A DNA stretch of 64,000 nt. Origin: Haemaphysalis longicornis. Taxonomy: Eukaryota; Arthropoda; Arachnida; Ixodida; Ixodidae. This document shows, piece by piece, positions 31,677 to 42,010 of this stretch. The position numbers and the translations under genes were made by a program. The stretch lies in NCBI GenBank assembly GCA_013339765.2, contig CM023450.1:102054244-102118243 (forward strand). The letters run 5' to 3'. Within the stretch, counting starts at the first letter, position 1. Every line of letters begins with the position of its first letter. The notes under the pieces are model-generated. The model made no database searches and had not been told where the DNA came from. It saw only the letters and a program-made list of their open reading frames with translations.

Positions 31677-32600
31677 GTAGCATGCCTTGCAGGCAGGAAA
31701 ATGTTTCGCAATTCCTCAGCGCTGTTCCTTTCACACTTCGCCCTACATTTCATAGAGTCAACTTTTGCTGCAGTCTCGCCCGAATTAATATGACTAAATG
31801 CGCATTGTTGGGCTAGCTGGGGCTTAGACAACATGGCTTCAACCGCGAAAGAAAAGACACTGGACGTATGGGAAGAACAGACGGTACCACTTCGCCTTCA
31901 TGAAGTGTCTTGCGCAGTGTCTTGCGCAGCAAGGGACACTAAAGTGGGCCTGTATCGATGGATTACGGTGCCGAGAATCTAAAAAGGTCATTTTTGAAAT
32001 TAGCGGTTGTTTAAGGCAGAAAACACCAGAAACGCGAAAACAGGCTACGACACCGCGTACGCGTTTGGCTACTATCGTTTGCCACGTCACAAGAGTTGTG
32101 GGTGTTTAGAGCTCATTGGAGAAACGTCTATCAATGTTTTCCTTAAACAGTTCCTAAGTGGTAGAGCACGCGAAATAAATGTAAATCAATTTTCCGTGAC
32201 CTGAGTCAGGCTGCGTCCCTTACTGTTTTGGGCTCGGCCATGATGCTTTCAGTTTCGTTTTGGAAAAGCATTGGTCCGCAATTATAGCAGTCAAAAACCT
32301 ATCACGGTGCAAGCCCGAGCTTCTGCAAGTAATATCCGCGGGAGGAAGCGGGAAAGGGAACAAGATTTCACTGCACGAGGTTAAGCGACTCGCCAGAGCT
32401 TCTTATTCGTCCTCCGCGCGGATGGTGCTATCGGTAACGCGGGCCCGTTCCCGATTCAGATCTTATCACTAGTGAAAGGTTGTGGTACTTACTGCAGAGG
32501 GTTATCCGACCGATTCGTACTTGTGCTATTACGTTCGCTAGGAGCCGCTGTTAAGAATCATGCACCCCTCCCTCTAACGACGACGATGGTTGAACACGAT
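31677..32600. other. Paralogue 2 intron C2-D2, first part
   Basis: The stretch 31905-31925 has a short direct duplication (GTCTTGCGCA twice). No other feature recognised. Confidence 0.4.
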
Positions 32601-32604
32601 GTCC

Positions 32605-32775
32605 TTCTTATGGCGGATTCCTTTGTTGTCGTCTGAGTTTTCCAAACCGCTTCGACCATGTCGAAATGGAGCAGTCGGATAGACGCCGGCTTCATACCGC
32701 GAGGAACTCAGGCTCGGTTCCGGTCACCGCAAGCGTTTTTTTTTTTTTTCACTTCACCCACAAACATTCATCATC
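32605..32775 (+). mobile_element. tRNA-like SINE repeat, copy 1
   Basis: The block with CTTCGACCATGTCGAAATGG, then GGATAGACGCCGGCTTCAT, GGCTCGGTTCCGG (B-box-like) and a T-rich run is repeated on the minus strand at 63500-63670. Similarity continues on both sides (TTGTCGTCTGAG before; TCATCA...GGGATGTCCTACAGG after). This is a second SINE family, distinct from that at 35413. Confidence 0.7.
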
Positions 32776-32959
32776 ACCGTAAAAGAAAGTGGGATGTCCT
32801 ACAGGTCGTTTTCGCGTTGCAGACACATCGGTGAGAACGCTAAAACTTCGCTTCAATAATCCGCTAACCGTGCGCCGTAGCTCTACTCTTATGTGTGGGC
32901 AGCGGGGCCTCTGCCATGAAAACTACTTAATAGGCGAGTGCGGGAAGTGAGTGTGCATA

Positions 32960-33439
32960 TCATGTCAGGTTGGTGCGTAGCGTTAGAAAGAGAATGTGAG
33001 GATGGACGTGATCGCCAGACGAGGTGAGATGAAGGCTCTCGCTTGAGAGACGCCAAGCCTTGCAGTCGCGCTTGCACGATATTTGAAACGGTGCAAGTCG
33101 CTGCTCCGCTCTCGGCCGGCGTGATGGGGTCTGGGTGTACCGGTTGTTGGCAGGAACACCGGCTGCTGAAGCGGTGAAAAGCATTTCTCGTTCCGTCGGA
33201 GGCACATAATAGAAGTTAAAGCCAGCCTCCTTTGTCAAAGAAACGTTATCGAGGGTCAGCCATGGCTCGGTGACGTAGAACCTACCGTTGTCATCTTGAG
33301 AGCGCATAGGGCCAACCTTTAACGCTCTAGACCGCACCGGTACCTCTCTTATACTTTCTGACGCGATGTCTAACATAAAAAATGAAAGGGAGGCGGAGAG
33401 GGAGAGAAATGCCAACTTTCTTCCCAGATTTCTCTCCAA
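32960..33439 (-). CDS. Unidentified ORF, 159 residues
   Basis: One of the longest open frames not explained by transposons or low complexity. It begins MERNLGRKLAFLSLSASLSF, a basic then hydrophobic segment like a signal peptide or anchor, and includes EPWLTLDNVSLTKEAGFNFY and YVPPTEREMLF. The C-terminal half is Arg/Ser-rich. No family is recognised, and no splice sites or codon signal support it. It sits antisense in an intron of paralogue 2. It may be a decayed exon or chance. Confidence 0.2.
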   Translation of the reverse strand: MERNLGRKLAFLSLSASLSFFMLDIASESIREVPVRSRALKVGPMRSQDDNGRFYVTEPWLTLDNVSLTKEAGFNFYYVPPTEREMLFTASAAGVPANNRYTQTPSRRPRAEQRLAPFQISCKRDCKAWRLSSESLHLTSSGDHVHPHILFLTLRTNLT

Positions 33440-35397
33440 ATAACGCGTCGTTGCTCGTCGAACAAAAGCTCAGAGAGTTACAAAACGTATTATCCTTCAG
33501 TGAAAACTAACTTTTACTCAGTCTTTACTGTCCATTTAACATAAGCTACACCAAACCAATCCAAGCAAATTACGCGCTCATCCCCTACCGTACGGATGTC
33601 AACCGCGGCATCCACAGCAACGGTAGGCGCGCACGCGTTCCTTAGTAACGAATAATCTCTTCAGCAGCGTCACGCCATGTAATCGGCGTGTTTTTAAATT
33701 GCGCGCTAATCCCATCAGCGTGCAACGTGTGTCAACAACTGCGACGTCCCCAGACAGCAACGCGCAACGCGCAGCCTATTCTTCGCACTGTCAAGCCTTT
33801 CTTCTCCGTGGCACGGTGGATAGTCCCGCTTGCTTGACCATGAAAATGTCTATGGTTCGAAACAGGCTTCAGAGAAAATACTGGTCGGCCTCCCCCGTAA
33901 CGTCGGCGATAAAATGTCTACGAGTTCAAAGTCGTGCGTAAACTAAAGTCTCCCTACGTCATCAGACACTTCAACGCGTCATGATGATCATGTGTTTGTC
34001 TTATGTCAAAAGCAGGACGAAGGTATCCGGTACACATACAACGTAAACTGCTTCTCTCCTGCAATATCGGGATTCATTATTTGGCGCCAAATTTTCTTAA
34101 CGCGCCTCTCGATCGAGTCGTCAGTTTTCCACTATAAGTTCCGTTTGTCGGTAGCCACTATGTAACCCAAAAGGTGCACCGGTTCTCTAATTCTGGGCAT
34201 TACACGCGCCATACCATCTTCGCTTCGTGCTTTTATTACTGAGGGAAGAATAAGGGCATAACGGCAATATTTTCGCGTCGATGCGCGTCGGCGCTTCGAC
34301 AGAGCGGCCGAAAGATTACGGAACAAGAGACCGAAGAGAGCGCGTAAAAAGAGCTGGCTTTGAGAGGGAAGATAGCTGTCTCGCTTGCTGCATTGCCATG
34401 GAGACAACTCGAAGCGCACGATCGGCAGCTGTCTCTCCCTCTACGGGTCCCCGTACTCCCACCACCACTCAAAGGCGTTGTATAATTGACGGTAGCCTCC
34501 AGTGCAGAGCGGAAAGAGAGCAAGGAATGTGAATGAAGACAACGAGATGTCGACACTGCTGGACAACGGCGAAAAAAAAAAAAAAAAAATGAACGGCAGC
34601 CAATGCCAATGCTAAAGCGAGCAAACGTGACGTTTGAGACAGTTATAGCAGTAAGCTGGGTTGGCGCAGTGTACGAGGACCGGGCCGAGCCTCATATCTG
34701 CGAGAGAGAAGGACAAAATGCTTGATATTTAAGATGCAATAGCTGTAGGTGTCTCCTCTTATATCCATAAGCATTAATGGTCTAATTTTTCTCGTTCCAT
34801 GACTCTTAGGGCGGCCTTTTTTGTTTATTTTGAGGCGCTTAATTTGTCCAATCTTTCTGGTCCGTAAGCCATTACCGGCTTTACCATTGCATACCCTCTT
34901 TTTTTAGTGACAGAGGTGGCCTTTTGTTCATTACTTCAGAGTGTTTCTGAATACTCTCCAGTCCATAATTTTTCTACGCCTGATTTCCTTCTTGTGGTCT
35001 AAATAAGCAGAGTTACGTTCATCCAGCTTTAATATTTCACTGAAGGAGGGGGGGGGGGGTGCTTTCTGCATGTGTATTGATATCGGTTTCATCGTGCTAA
35101 TGTATATCCTTAATTATGCACTAAGGATTTCTGAGTACGGGCCATTCTTAGGAGCTCTTTTCTTGAGTTACCGAACGAGACGATGTCAACCGTAAATGTC
35201 AAGTGGCTCAGATATTCCCGACTTCTGGCACTCATGCTTCGTAATACAGGCTTCTAGAAGGTACATGCTGCGAATAATTTAGGCTGAGAAGCTGAAAAAT
35301 ACGAGTAACATTAAAAAAGGAGCAAACAATGGCGAAAACAAGATTAATAAATGGGTGCCGAAAAGGTAAAAGCATAAAAAATTAAAGAAGAAAATCA
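33440..35397. other. Intronic stretch
   Basis: Contains a poly-A run at 34573-34589 and a poly-G run near 35047-35057. No gene recognised. Confidence 0.4.
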
Positions 35398-35412
35398 ACA
35401 AAAAGAGAAACA

Positions 35413-35632
35413 CCCACCACGGTGGATCAGTGGCTAAGGCGTTGTGCTGTTGAGCACGGGATGCGGGTTCGATTCCCGGCCGTGGTGGCCGCTAAAAAAG
35501 CCCGTGTTTACGAGATTTCGGCGCACGTTAAAGATCCCCAGGTGGTCAAAATTAACCCGGAGCCCTGCACTACGGCGCGCCTCATCGCCTGCGTTGCGTC
35601 GGCGCGTCAAACCCTACAATCAGTCAATCAAA
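35413..35632 (+). mobile_element. tRNA-derived SINE with intact 15-bp target-site duplication
   Basis: A 220-bp SINE flanked by perfect copies of ACAAAAAGAGAAACA at 35398-35412 and 35633-35647. The head is tRNA-like: CCACGGTGGATCAGTGGCTA (A box) and GGGTTCGATTCCC (perfect B box) at 35465-35477. The body has ATTTCGGCGCACGTTAAAGA and CCCCAGGTGGTCAAAATTA, and the tail ends in CAATCAGTCAATCAAAAC. The intact duplication and consensus B box make it one of the youngest insertions here. Related copies are at 12455, 38503 and 61205. Confidence 0.92.
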
Positions 35633-35649
35633 ACAAAAAGAGAAACAAA

Positions 35650-36596
35650 ATTAGGAATCAAAAACAGAAGGACCAAATGACCAAACAAGACCAAAAAGGA
35701 AACAAATAAAGAATAGGTAGCAAAAGGATCAAATGAGGCACGCGTGCTCGTTTACAGTGTAGGGGATGGGTAATACGACGACACCAACGCTAACATTGAA
35801 CAATGAGATCCGATAATGGTTACTGCCGCAAGCTAGAGACTAAGTTTATGCGGCTTTGATGTATACTCTTAACCAGACACTTGAAATGTTTCCGAAGAAA
35901 AAAAAAAACTACAAGGTCTTTTAGAAAATGCGGAAGGCATCAGGAACAATCCCTTGAATGGATCCCATGATTTCTTCCCAAGTCCCCCCACCCCGCCCTC
36001 CAAAAAAAATTGTTCATGGGTTTCTCAAGGAATTCGGAGCATATATTGGCGCAATCGCATAGAAAAATAGTTTGATTTTTCCCGCTCTTTTTTCGGCCTT
36101 ACCTGCGCCTTAAGTGCATCTTCTGTTTTTTTATTTCTTATTGTGTGACTCATTTTGACCTCTTTTTTTCACATTCCTATGGTTTCATTTCACTTCTAAC
36201 CTATTTTTTTTGTTCATTGTGCTTTACCATTGAGACATCATATCATGTTTACTTTCACTGTCACTACTACCAGAGTCTCTTAAAAGCATTGAAGGACTCT
36301 GCTACTACTTAGCGTACAGTAGTAGACTTCGGCGAAGTTTCCATCCTTATGGCAATAAAGTTTCTTCATTCACTCATTCAGTCATTCATTCACTCTCGCA
36401 TTTACTTTTTTCGTGGGTAGTATTTTGAAATTAGCTTGCGAACGACCTTTTTCAGTTTCCTTACAATCCTTTTTTTTCTCGATTTTGACGTGCAGACGAA
36501 TGCGCGGAAGCAGCTCACCACTACCTGTCGCTCTTCTCACACCACTCGATCTCCTTCCACCCAAATAAAACCCTATCCGTGGTCCTTTGCCCCCAG
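35650..36596. other. Paralogue 2 intron C2-D2, last part
   Basis: AT-rich, with T-runs and a CATTCATTCA-type repeat at 36365-36400. No exon recognised before D2. Confidence 0.4.
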
Positions 36597-36801
36597 CAGG
36601 CCTCGCCCGTTCATGCTCTTCGTGGTGCTGGCAGTCCTGGGCCGAGGAACTGTGCTGCTACTGGGCCTCCTGCTGAGCGCGCTGCTGCGTCCGGAACCCT
36701 TGGCTCAAACCAAGGGGATCCAAACCCCGATATGCCGTGGTATCTGGGTCCAGGGGCTGCTGGACGCCCATGGGTGCGCGGCTGGGCGGCACGAGGTGTG
36801 A
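36597..36801 (+). CDS. Paralogue 2, terminal exon D2 (transmembrane segment and tail)
   Basis: The acceptor CCTTTGCCCCCAG (ending 36596, with a second CAG three bases on) gives the same phase-2 entry as D1. The exon reads RPRP, then a hydrophobic span (FMLFVVLAVLGRGTVLLLGL, continuing LLSALL), a positively flanked boundary (RPEP) and a tail of about 35 residues to TGA at 36799-36801. The alternative frame after the span contains NPDMPWYLGPG, which could be the homologue of the D1 tail after another frameshift; this is uncertain. The span is less uniform than in D1 because of one Arg. Confidence 0.55.
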
Positions 36802-37038
36802 ACGCCCTCGGCGCTTTCTACGGCTACGGCGGCGTGGAGTGCCAGCCCCAGCAGCGACGCCGACGCGGCTGCTCCTTCAGTGGGAAGATCACTGGGACGC
36901 CGCCACGATTTTATGGGCGGCTCGTAGTTAGCCGTCCTTTCCAAGCTATTTCTTTTTGAGGTGGGAGGGTGAGACAATGGTTGGTGGAAGAGTCGCGGTT
37001 GATCCCGATGGCTCCCCCTCTATCGCTCCTCACCGAGT

Positions 37039-37044
37039 AATAAA
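37039..37044 (+). terminator. AATAAA polyadenylation signal, paralogue 2
   Basis: AATAAA lies 238 bases after the D2 stop, paralleling paralogue 1. Confidence 0.55.
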
Positions 37045-37049
37045 GTAAT

Positions 37050-37590
37050 TCGTATGGGAAATGCGTTGTGCATTTTTCTTTAGTGCTACGGTTGATCTGT
37101 GGACAAATTCGCGAGAACCCGCTGCATCGATGGCTATGCAGAGGCGTACGAGACTTTGCGCCATGTGGTCCCGGGGCCGCATCCTTTTTTGCTGGGGCTC
37201 TTAGAGGGATGTCTAGCAAGTACAAGCGACAGTGAAGCCGTGATACGGGGCCGATAACTTTAGAAGGTTTAAAACCAGTGATTTGGAGCCATGGAGCCGA
37301 TATGGGTAGGATTTTCGGGAGATGGAAAGGCGTCAGTTGCTTCGTGTCCCATCACGGTGTACCGACACAACAGGACACGGGGCGACAAGCACGGGGAGAT
37401 AATTGTGTGCACGAACGTCGTCGACCACACGGGGCTGTCTTTCCAGCAGCATTTAGTGCGGAAAGTAGATTAAGAGAATGGATTGAGAGACAGTGGGGAG
37501 CACCGGGGGCAGGCACAAAAGGGCTGGAATACGCAAAGCTTGGGTCTTGATTTCGGAGATATTCTAGTTTAAACGCTTTTGATCGCTTTC
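37050..37590. other. Unassigned stretch with a short open frame
   Basis: A 60-residue + strand frame at 37291-37473 (MEPIWVGFSGDGKASVASCP) has protein-like composition but no recognised family and no splice support. Confidence 0.25.
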
Positions 37591-38770
37591 GACGGGCGTT
37601 TTGAGCAGTAGAGATCAAAAAAAAGGAAGGGGGAGAAGATTCCTCCTTAACACTGCCCTTCTTTACTGCTATACTTCGTGTTTGCGTCTTTCTCTTCGCT
37701 TTTGTTTCTTCGCCTTTTGACACGAATTACCCAGGTGGACAGGCCGCGATACACGGGGCAGCTTCCCTAAAGAGCTCTCCACCAGGTGCGGCTGTTATTC
37801 AGGTGCCGCCACGCGCACCTATCACGGGGCAAGGTTCAGACCACGGCTATGTCTCAACCGTGCTTTAGACTATTTTTTTGTTCATTCTGCCACGGTGTAG
37901 AACAGTGTGCAAAGTGACATCGCACATGTTACGTGGAGGAGCTGTGCAGCGAAGCGTTTGGAAACGCGCCGCCGGGTTAGCGTTGTGGTTAGCTGGTATG
38001 CCTCCTGCTCTTGAGACCCTGTTTCAAGTCCCACAATAGCCAAATGTGTATTTATTTCCTCTCCCTTCACAGCGGCGCCCATTTTGGTACCATCCGTGTT
38101 GACTGACGCCGACGACAACTTCGGTGCCTCTTTCCGTTTGATGAGGCATCTAAGCCTCTCGCCTGAATACTGTTGTTCGTGCTCATGGGGGCGTGCAAAC
38201 CACAAGGCAGGAATGGGAGGATTGCAGGGATGTGGCGGGGAGAGCCAACGCCACCTGAGCGTATTAGGAAGATTGTGGGAGCGACTAGGATTAGGGATGT
38301 GGGGGAGAAGCAGAAATGATGCGGGGAAGCCCGCGCCTCACCTGGCAACTTAGTGATTTGACGGTAGGAGCCTTTGTAACGCAAGCATGAGATTGGCTGT
38401 GGCGATCTTGAATGAGCACAGGTCTACCGGAACTCGCTTTAAGAAACATTGCTAATATAGGCCATGAAAGAGGACGCCATATTCTTTTCTCGAGGTTTTA
38501 CTGGCCCGAGCAACACCTGGGCTATGACGAGCACCGCCGTAGTGGTGTGCTACGAATTTAGATCACCTGGGGGCCTTGCACATGCTCGGAAATTTCAGCA
38601 CATTGAGAGTTTCACTCCGGAAGCTGCGGCTGGACATGGACTCTGTGGCCGGGGATCCAGCCCGAGTACGTGTTCAGAAGTACAACGCCTTAGTTGCTCA
38701 GCCACCGCGGCGGGTGAAAGGGGGTCGTGCTTGAGAGGGCTAGCTGTTGGGGAGTCCCAGTGTGTTCATT
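37590..38770 (+). repeat. Composite interspersed repeat, copy 2
   Basis: Matches 8690-8830 and then 11219-12760, continuously here. Shared blocks run from GATCAAAAAAAAGGAAGGG through CAGGTGCCGCCACGCGCACC and GCCACGGTGTAGAACAGTG, the tRNA-like block at 37977-38043, and the SINE at 38503-38720. Because this copy is uninterrupted it shows the original layout and dates the insertions inside copy 1 as later. Confidence 0.75.
38503..38720 (-). mobile_element. tRNA-derived SINE in composite repeat copy 2
   Basis: The minus-strand head CACCCGCCGCGGTGGCTGAG is followed by the same body as 12455-12664, and both end at the same point (GCAACACC). The SINE was therefore already part of the composite repeat when it was duplicated. 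Confidence 0.75.
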
Positions 38771-38773
38771 GGG

Positions 38774-39050
38774 TGTTAAAGAACTGATGAGAGGACCGCG
38801 GGACGTGAGTGATTCTTTTTAATGGCGGATGGAACTGAACAATGATAGTGATAGTAGGAGGCAGCTGCTAATGGCCACCTCTTCTTCCTTTAGGATTTTT
38901 CCAACATCCTCCCGGCCACGCGATAAATGGCGGAGGAGAATGGGCATGACGTGAAGGATTGCAGTTATAACGGTCATCAAGCACTCGTCTTCGTCTAAGG
39001 TCCCGTGATCAGTTCAATGTGCTGAAAATCCTTGTCATGAACGTCGTAGC
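38774..39050 (-). repeat. 3' LTR (left) of the BEL/Pao-like element, outer limit uncertain
   Basis: Starts TGTTAAAGAACTGATG (+ strand). It shares with the right copy the segment through GTGAGTGATTCTTTTTAATG and, more weakly, GCTGCTAATGGCC...CTTCTTCCTTTAGGATTTTTCC. The internal edge near 39050 is a guess from a purine-rich minus-strand tract (AACAAAGGGCGG). Confidence 0.45.
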
Positions 39051-39059
39051 CGCCCTTTG

Positions 39060-39431
39060 TTAGTCTAGTCTATACTTCCGTTTCCATCGATGCTTGGTGC
39101 GTTTGTGATACCTGCGCCTTGCAGAATCTGAGCAGGGTAATCGACTCGATTGCACCGTCGTCCGTCCTGGATGACGACCTTGCAAACTTCGTACAAACTT
39201 CATGCGGCATGGTCGTCGGGTTGACTGTCGGGTCCTAAGGAAATTCAAGTACCGGATGTATCTCTTCAGGTGTATACAGGTCCTTCGACATGGGGCTTTC
39301 CCTTGATTCCTTGCTTTTAGTCTCACATTGTACTGGATCACACGTTTCGGTTGAGCCTTATTTGTGCTACTTGTACCTGCCTGTCGTAGGGTTGTCCGGC
39401 TTCGCCATTTTCGCCGTCGTTGTTTTGGCAT
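39060..39431 (-). pseudogene. Probable pol 3' end of the BEL/Pao-like element
   Basis: This region is open in a very basic minus-strand frame. In the neighbouring frame it contains VVIQDGRRCNRV, reminiscent of the C-terminal integrase tail (VxxQDDRxPR type) of BEL/Pao elements. The basic frame itself is probably a shadow. It ends just before the left LTR, as a pol terminus should. Confidence 0.35.
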
Positions 39432-39631
39432 CGGGGATATAAAATCTTCACGTTTTGCTCATTCAATAAAATCCCCTCCAAAGTCGTGTTTCCGTGATGG
39501 CAACATATAATTGAACGATCGACGGGTGCGGCTGTAACTCGTCAATCTGTCGATGTTTCTGCAGTGTTCTTTGGTTCACCTTCGGGGTTCCATGAAGTCG
39601 TTCGTTGTGCGGTGAACACTTCTTAATCTCT

Positions 39632-40282
39632 TCAAAATCCTGCGCAGAAGGCTTCTTTAGTGCCGTCACTTCTATCCCTCGTTATATTCATTCGAGGTAA
39701 TGACGCGGGTTCATCGTTTGCACCGTCAACTGTGGGAAAAACTGTTGTCAGTTCATCTGAGCGAGCCTTAGGAGCAGCTGCCGGCACTTTGTCGATTGAG
39801 GCATTATGTTGTTCTTTGAAAGTACCAGCTCGTTCGGTGACTTGGGGCTCCTGACGATCGTCCTTCGAATGTGCCGCCAAGTCGCTGTTTTTGTTAGGAC
39901 GGCCACTGTTCTTCTGTGCTGACTCTTTGTTCTTTATGGTGCTGTTGTCTTGTTCGGAGGCTATTGCTACAGTATCATTGCTAGAATATTTTTGTAACTC
40001 CGGGAACAATCGCTCCATTCTAAATTTTGTCAGCAGGATCAAATCTTCGAATTCATATGATGCTTCACATTCTTTCTCTAAATCCTCCAGTTCGACAAGC
40101 TCTTCAATTTCGCTGTCCAGTTTCTTTAGTATTTCATGTTTTTTCATTAGGCTTTTCTTGATGGAAATTAGCTCACCCATTGATGGTATGTCGTCATTCA
40201 TCCGTGATTTTATGTCGTTGATCAGTGTGGTGGTGGCGTTGCGGATTAGGCTTCTTCGTTCGCAAAGGCCTTGCAGATCCAT
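39632..40282 (-). CDS. BEL/Pao Gag N-terminal region
   Basis: A minus-strand frame of 216 residues from the ATG at 40282. It is strongly helical and charged (LIRNATTTLINDIKSRMNDD, SLMKKHEILKKLDSEIEELV, ELEDLEKECEASYEFEDLIL). A Ser/Lys/Pro-rich linker ends at a stop at 39632. The pattern LCERRSLIRNATTTLIND, then paired coiled-coil helices with an LDSEIEEL block, is characteristic of the N-terminal Gag region of BEL/Pao elements. The conserved downstream Gag part (DUF1759-type) is missing or out of frame. Its position right after the LTR and primer site supports the assignment. Confidence 0.65.
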   Translation of the reverse strand: MDLQGLCERRSLIRNATTTLINDIKSRMNDDIPSMGELISIKKSLMKKHEILKKLDSEIEELVELEDLEKECEASYEFEDLILLTKFRMERLFPELQKYSSNDTVAIASEQDNSTIKNKESAQKNSGRPNKNSDLAAHSKDDRQEPQVTERAGTFKEQHNASIDKVPAAAPKARSDELTTVFPTVDGANDEPASLPRMNITRDRSDGTKEAFCAGF

Positions 40283-40588
40283 TCTCGACGTCGTTAATGT
40301 CTAGGTGGTCGTCGAGAAGGATCACGCTCGGTGGAATGTCGAAGCCGCTGTCGATGTCGAAGCCGTTGTCGTTGTCTTCCAGTGGTCTCCGCGAGACGTC
40401 CGCGAAGAATCGGTAACAGTTGTTGAGGGCGTGGTATTCGGTACACGTTTGGTGCGTCTCAATTCCTTGGGTTTTCTTCGCGACGCTTGCGGTCGATGGT
40501 CAGGAGCCGTAGTTTCCTCGCAGCCGTGTCACTCACGTCATCGTTGATGGCGGTCCGCACACTCCGTTCTTTAACTGTGTAGATCTTC

Positions 40589-40606
40589 ATCCTGGTCACG
40601 GCACCA
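40589..40606 (-). other. Primer-binding-site-like sequence
   Basis: The minus strand reads TGGTGCCGTGACCAGGAT three bases inside the right LTR edge (CA terminus at 40610). The TGG start and location fit a tRNA primer site of an LTR retrotransposon. The tRNA was not identified. Confidence 0.6.
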
Positions 40607-40762
40607 TTTTGTTAAAGAACCGATGCGAGGACCGCGGGACGTGAGTGATTCTTTTTAATGGACAAGCTTACTGACACATGGGGTAGAGGGGGCTGCTAAG
40701 GCCCTTCTTCTTTGGATGTTTCCATTGGGGACCCTGCAGCGTCCGGATTGTGTCGTATTATT

Positions 40763-41190
40763 ATTTTAGCGCGACAGCGTTGTTAGGCTCATTCTAGAAA
40801 TGAGCCTGTGCATGCTAACCGTCCGCTACCAGCCGTACTCATCAAGTTTCCACGGAAATACGTCACCACTTCCAACCGGAAACTACGACTTATGCAGCCA
40901 GATCCAAAGGTTAACAAGAGGGTGGGGAGGAGGGCAATGACGCTACGACGGATGATATGAAAGAAGTGGTGCTTGGTTCATCAAGCGTCACGTCCATGCA
41001 GTGAGTTCGTTCTCCCACCGTTGGTGCATGCGACGATGAGCCACTGTTGACGCGACAGCGTTAGTGGGCTCATTCGGCGAGTTTACGCAAAGGGTAACTG
41101 TCTGCTATCAGCCGTGCTCATGAAGCGACCACGGCAGACAGTGTCCCCGTCAACCGGGAAGTACGTCTGCGCACCCAAAGCAGACCTCGT
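40763..41190 (+). repeat. Direct duplication of a ~140-bp segment
   Basis: 40763-40905 and 41050-41190 share CGCGACAGCGTT, GGCTCATTC, a block around CTGCTATCAGCCGTGCTCAT / CCGCTACCAGCCGTACTCAT, CCACGG, and CAACCGG. They are diverged tandem copies about 285 bp apart. Nothing else is recognised between them. Confidence 0.7.
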
Positions 41191-41488
41191 GTATGAAGCT
41201 TTAATCGGGCGTAGCTGCTTAGAACCGAATGTTGAAAGGAGAAGGCGGGCCGGTAGGCTTGCCGACAATGATACTGCTCCGCAGAAGACAGAAAGGATAC
41301 GCGGTTTCGTCAATTTCCGCTTCAGCAGAGTGAAGCTCCTAGTCCTACACAAAGCCGTTTGTCCTAGTCTCGTTAGGTTTAACTTCAGCGGTCGGAAAGC
41401 ATGAATGGCGATTCCAGGCAGCTCCGTTCGAAGCTCTCCCTTGACGACGAGGTAACGTAAGGGCGTCTTAGATCTTAAGAGCAACTTC

Positions 41489-41531
<43 letters not shown>

Positions 41532-42010
41532 TAATAATATTCTTCCTCAATTAGTATGCATTGTGATCTAATTGGTATTCTCGAAATTTTAAGTTTAAAT
41601 AGTTGAGCGGTCCGAAATTTCTCATTTAAACCCTTCGCTTCCTAAAAATGGGCTCTATGCGTGGTGTTCAACACCGAACCTTGTATGCCCTTTATTTGGG
41701 GCAGGCGAAATCGGAGAAGCCACTGATTGTCTACTTGACATGATCAAGCTCGTTCACGGTACACTATCCTTTGCTTACAGCTCAATTGTAAATTTAATTT
41801 TTGGTGGGTCTTATACGTTGTTATCTCAAAGGCCGTTTGCTTGTAACTAACCGGCCTCTTTAGGTACAACAGCAACAGGTACCCCAAAATCGTTGTCCCC
41901 TCTTTTTTCTTTTCCTCGATGTTTTGATTCACAGTTCTTCGTTTTTAGGTTGTCTCGTATATAAAAACTTTAGAAAGTGCGTAGTGTTCAGGACTGTAAT
42001 TCTCTTCAGG
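41190..42010. other. Unassigned stretch with (TTA)n
   Basis: 41487-41531 is a (TTA)n microsatellite; the rest has no recognised feature. Confidence 0.5.

Larger units (their letters stand above)
38774..41000 (-). mobile_element. Internally deleted BEL/Pao-like LTR retrotransposon
   Basis: Two direct repeats beginning TGTTAAAGAAC with about 50 nearly identical bases lie at 38774 and 40610. They are read as LTR edges of a minus-strand element. Next to the right one is a primer-binding-site-like sequence, and a Gag N-terminal frame follows at 40282-39632. Basic sequence resembling the end of pol precedes the left repeat. Protease, RT and most of integrase are missing. The outer end of the right LTR is uncertain. 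Confidence 0.65.

Noticed and set aside
35422..35709. Open frame across the SINE at 35413
   Set aside because: SINE sequence, non-coding.
39060..39431. Very basic 123-residue protein as a real gene
   Set aside because: Lies inside the BEL/Pao element; another frame there fits the pol end better.
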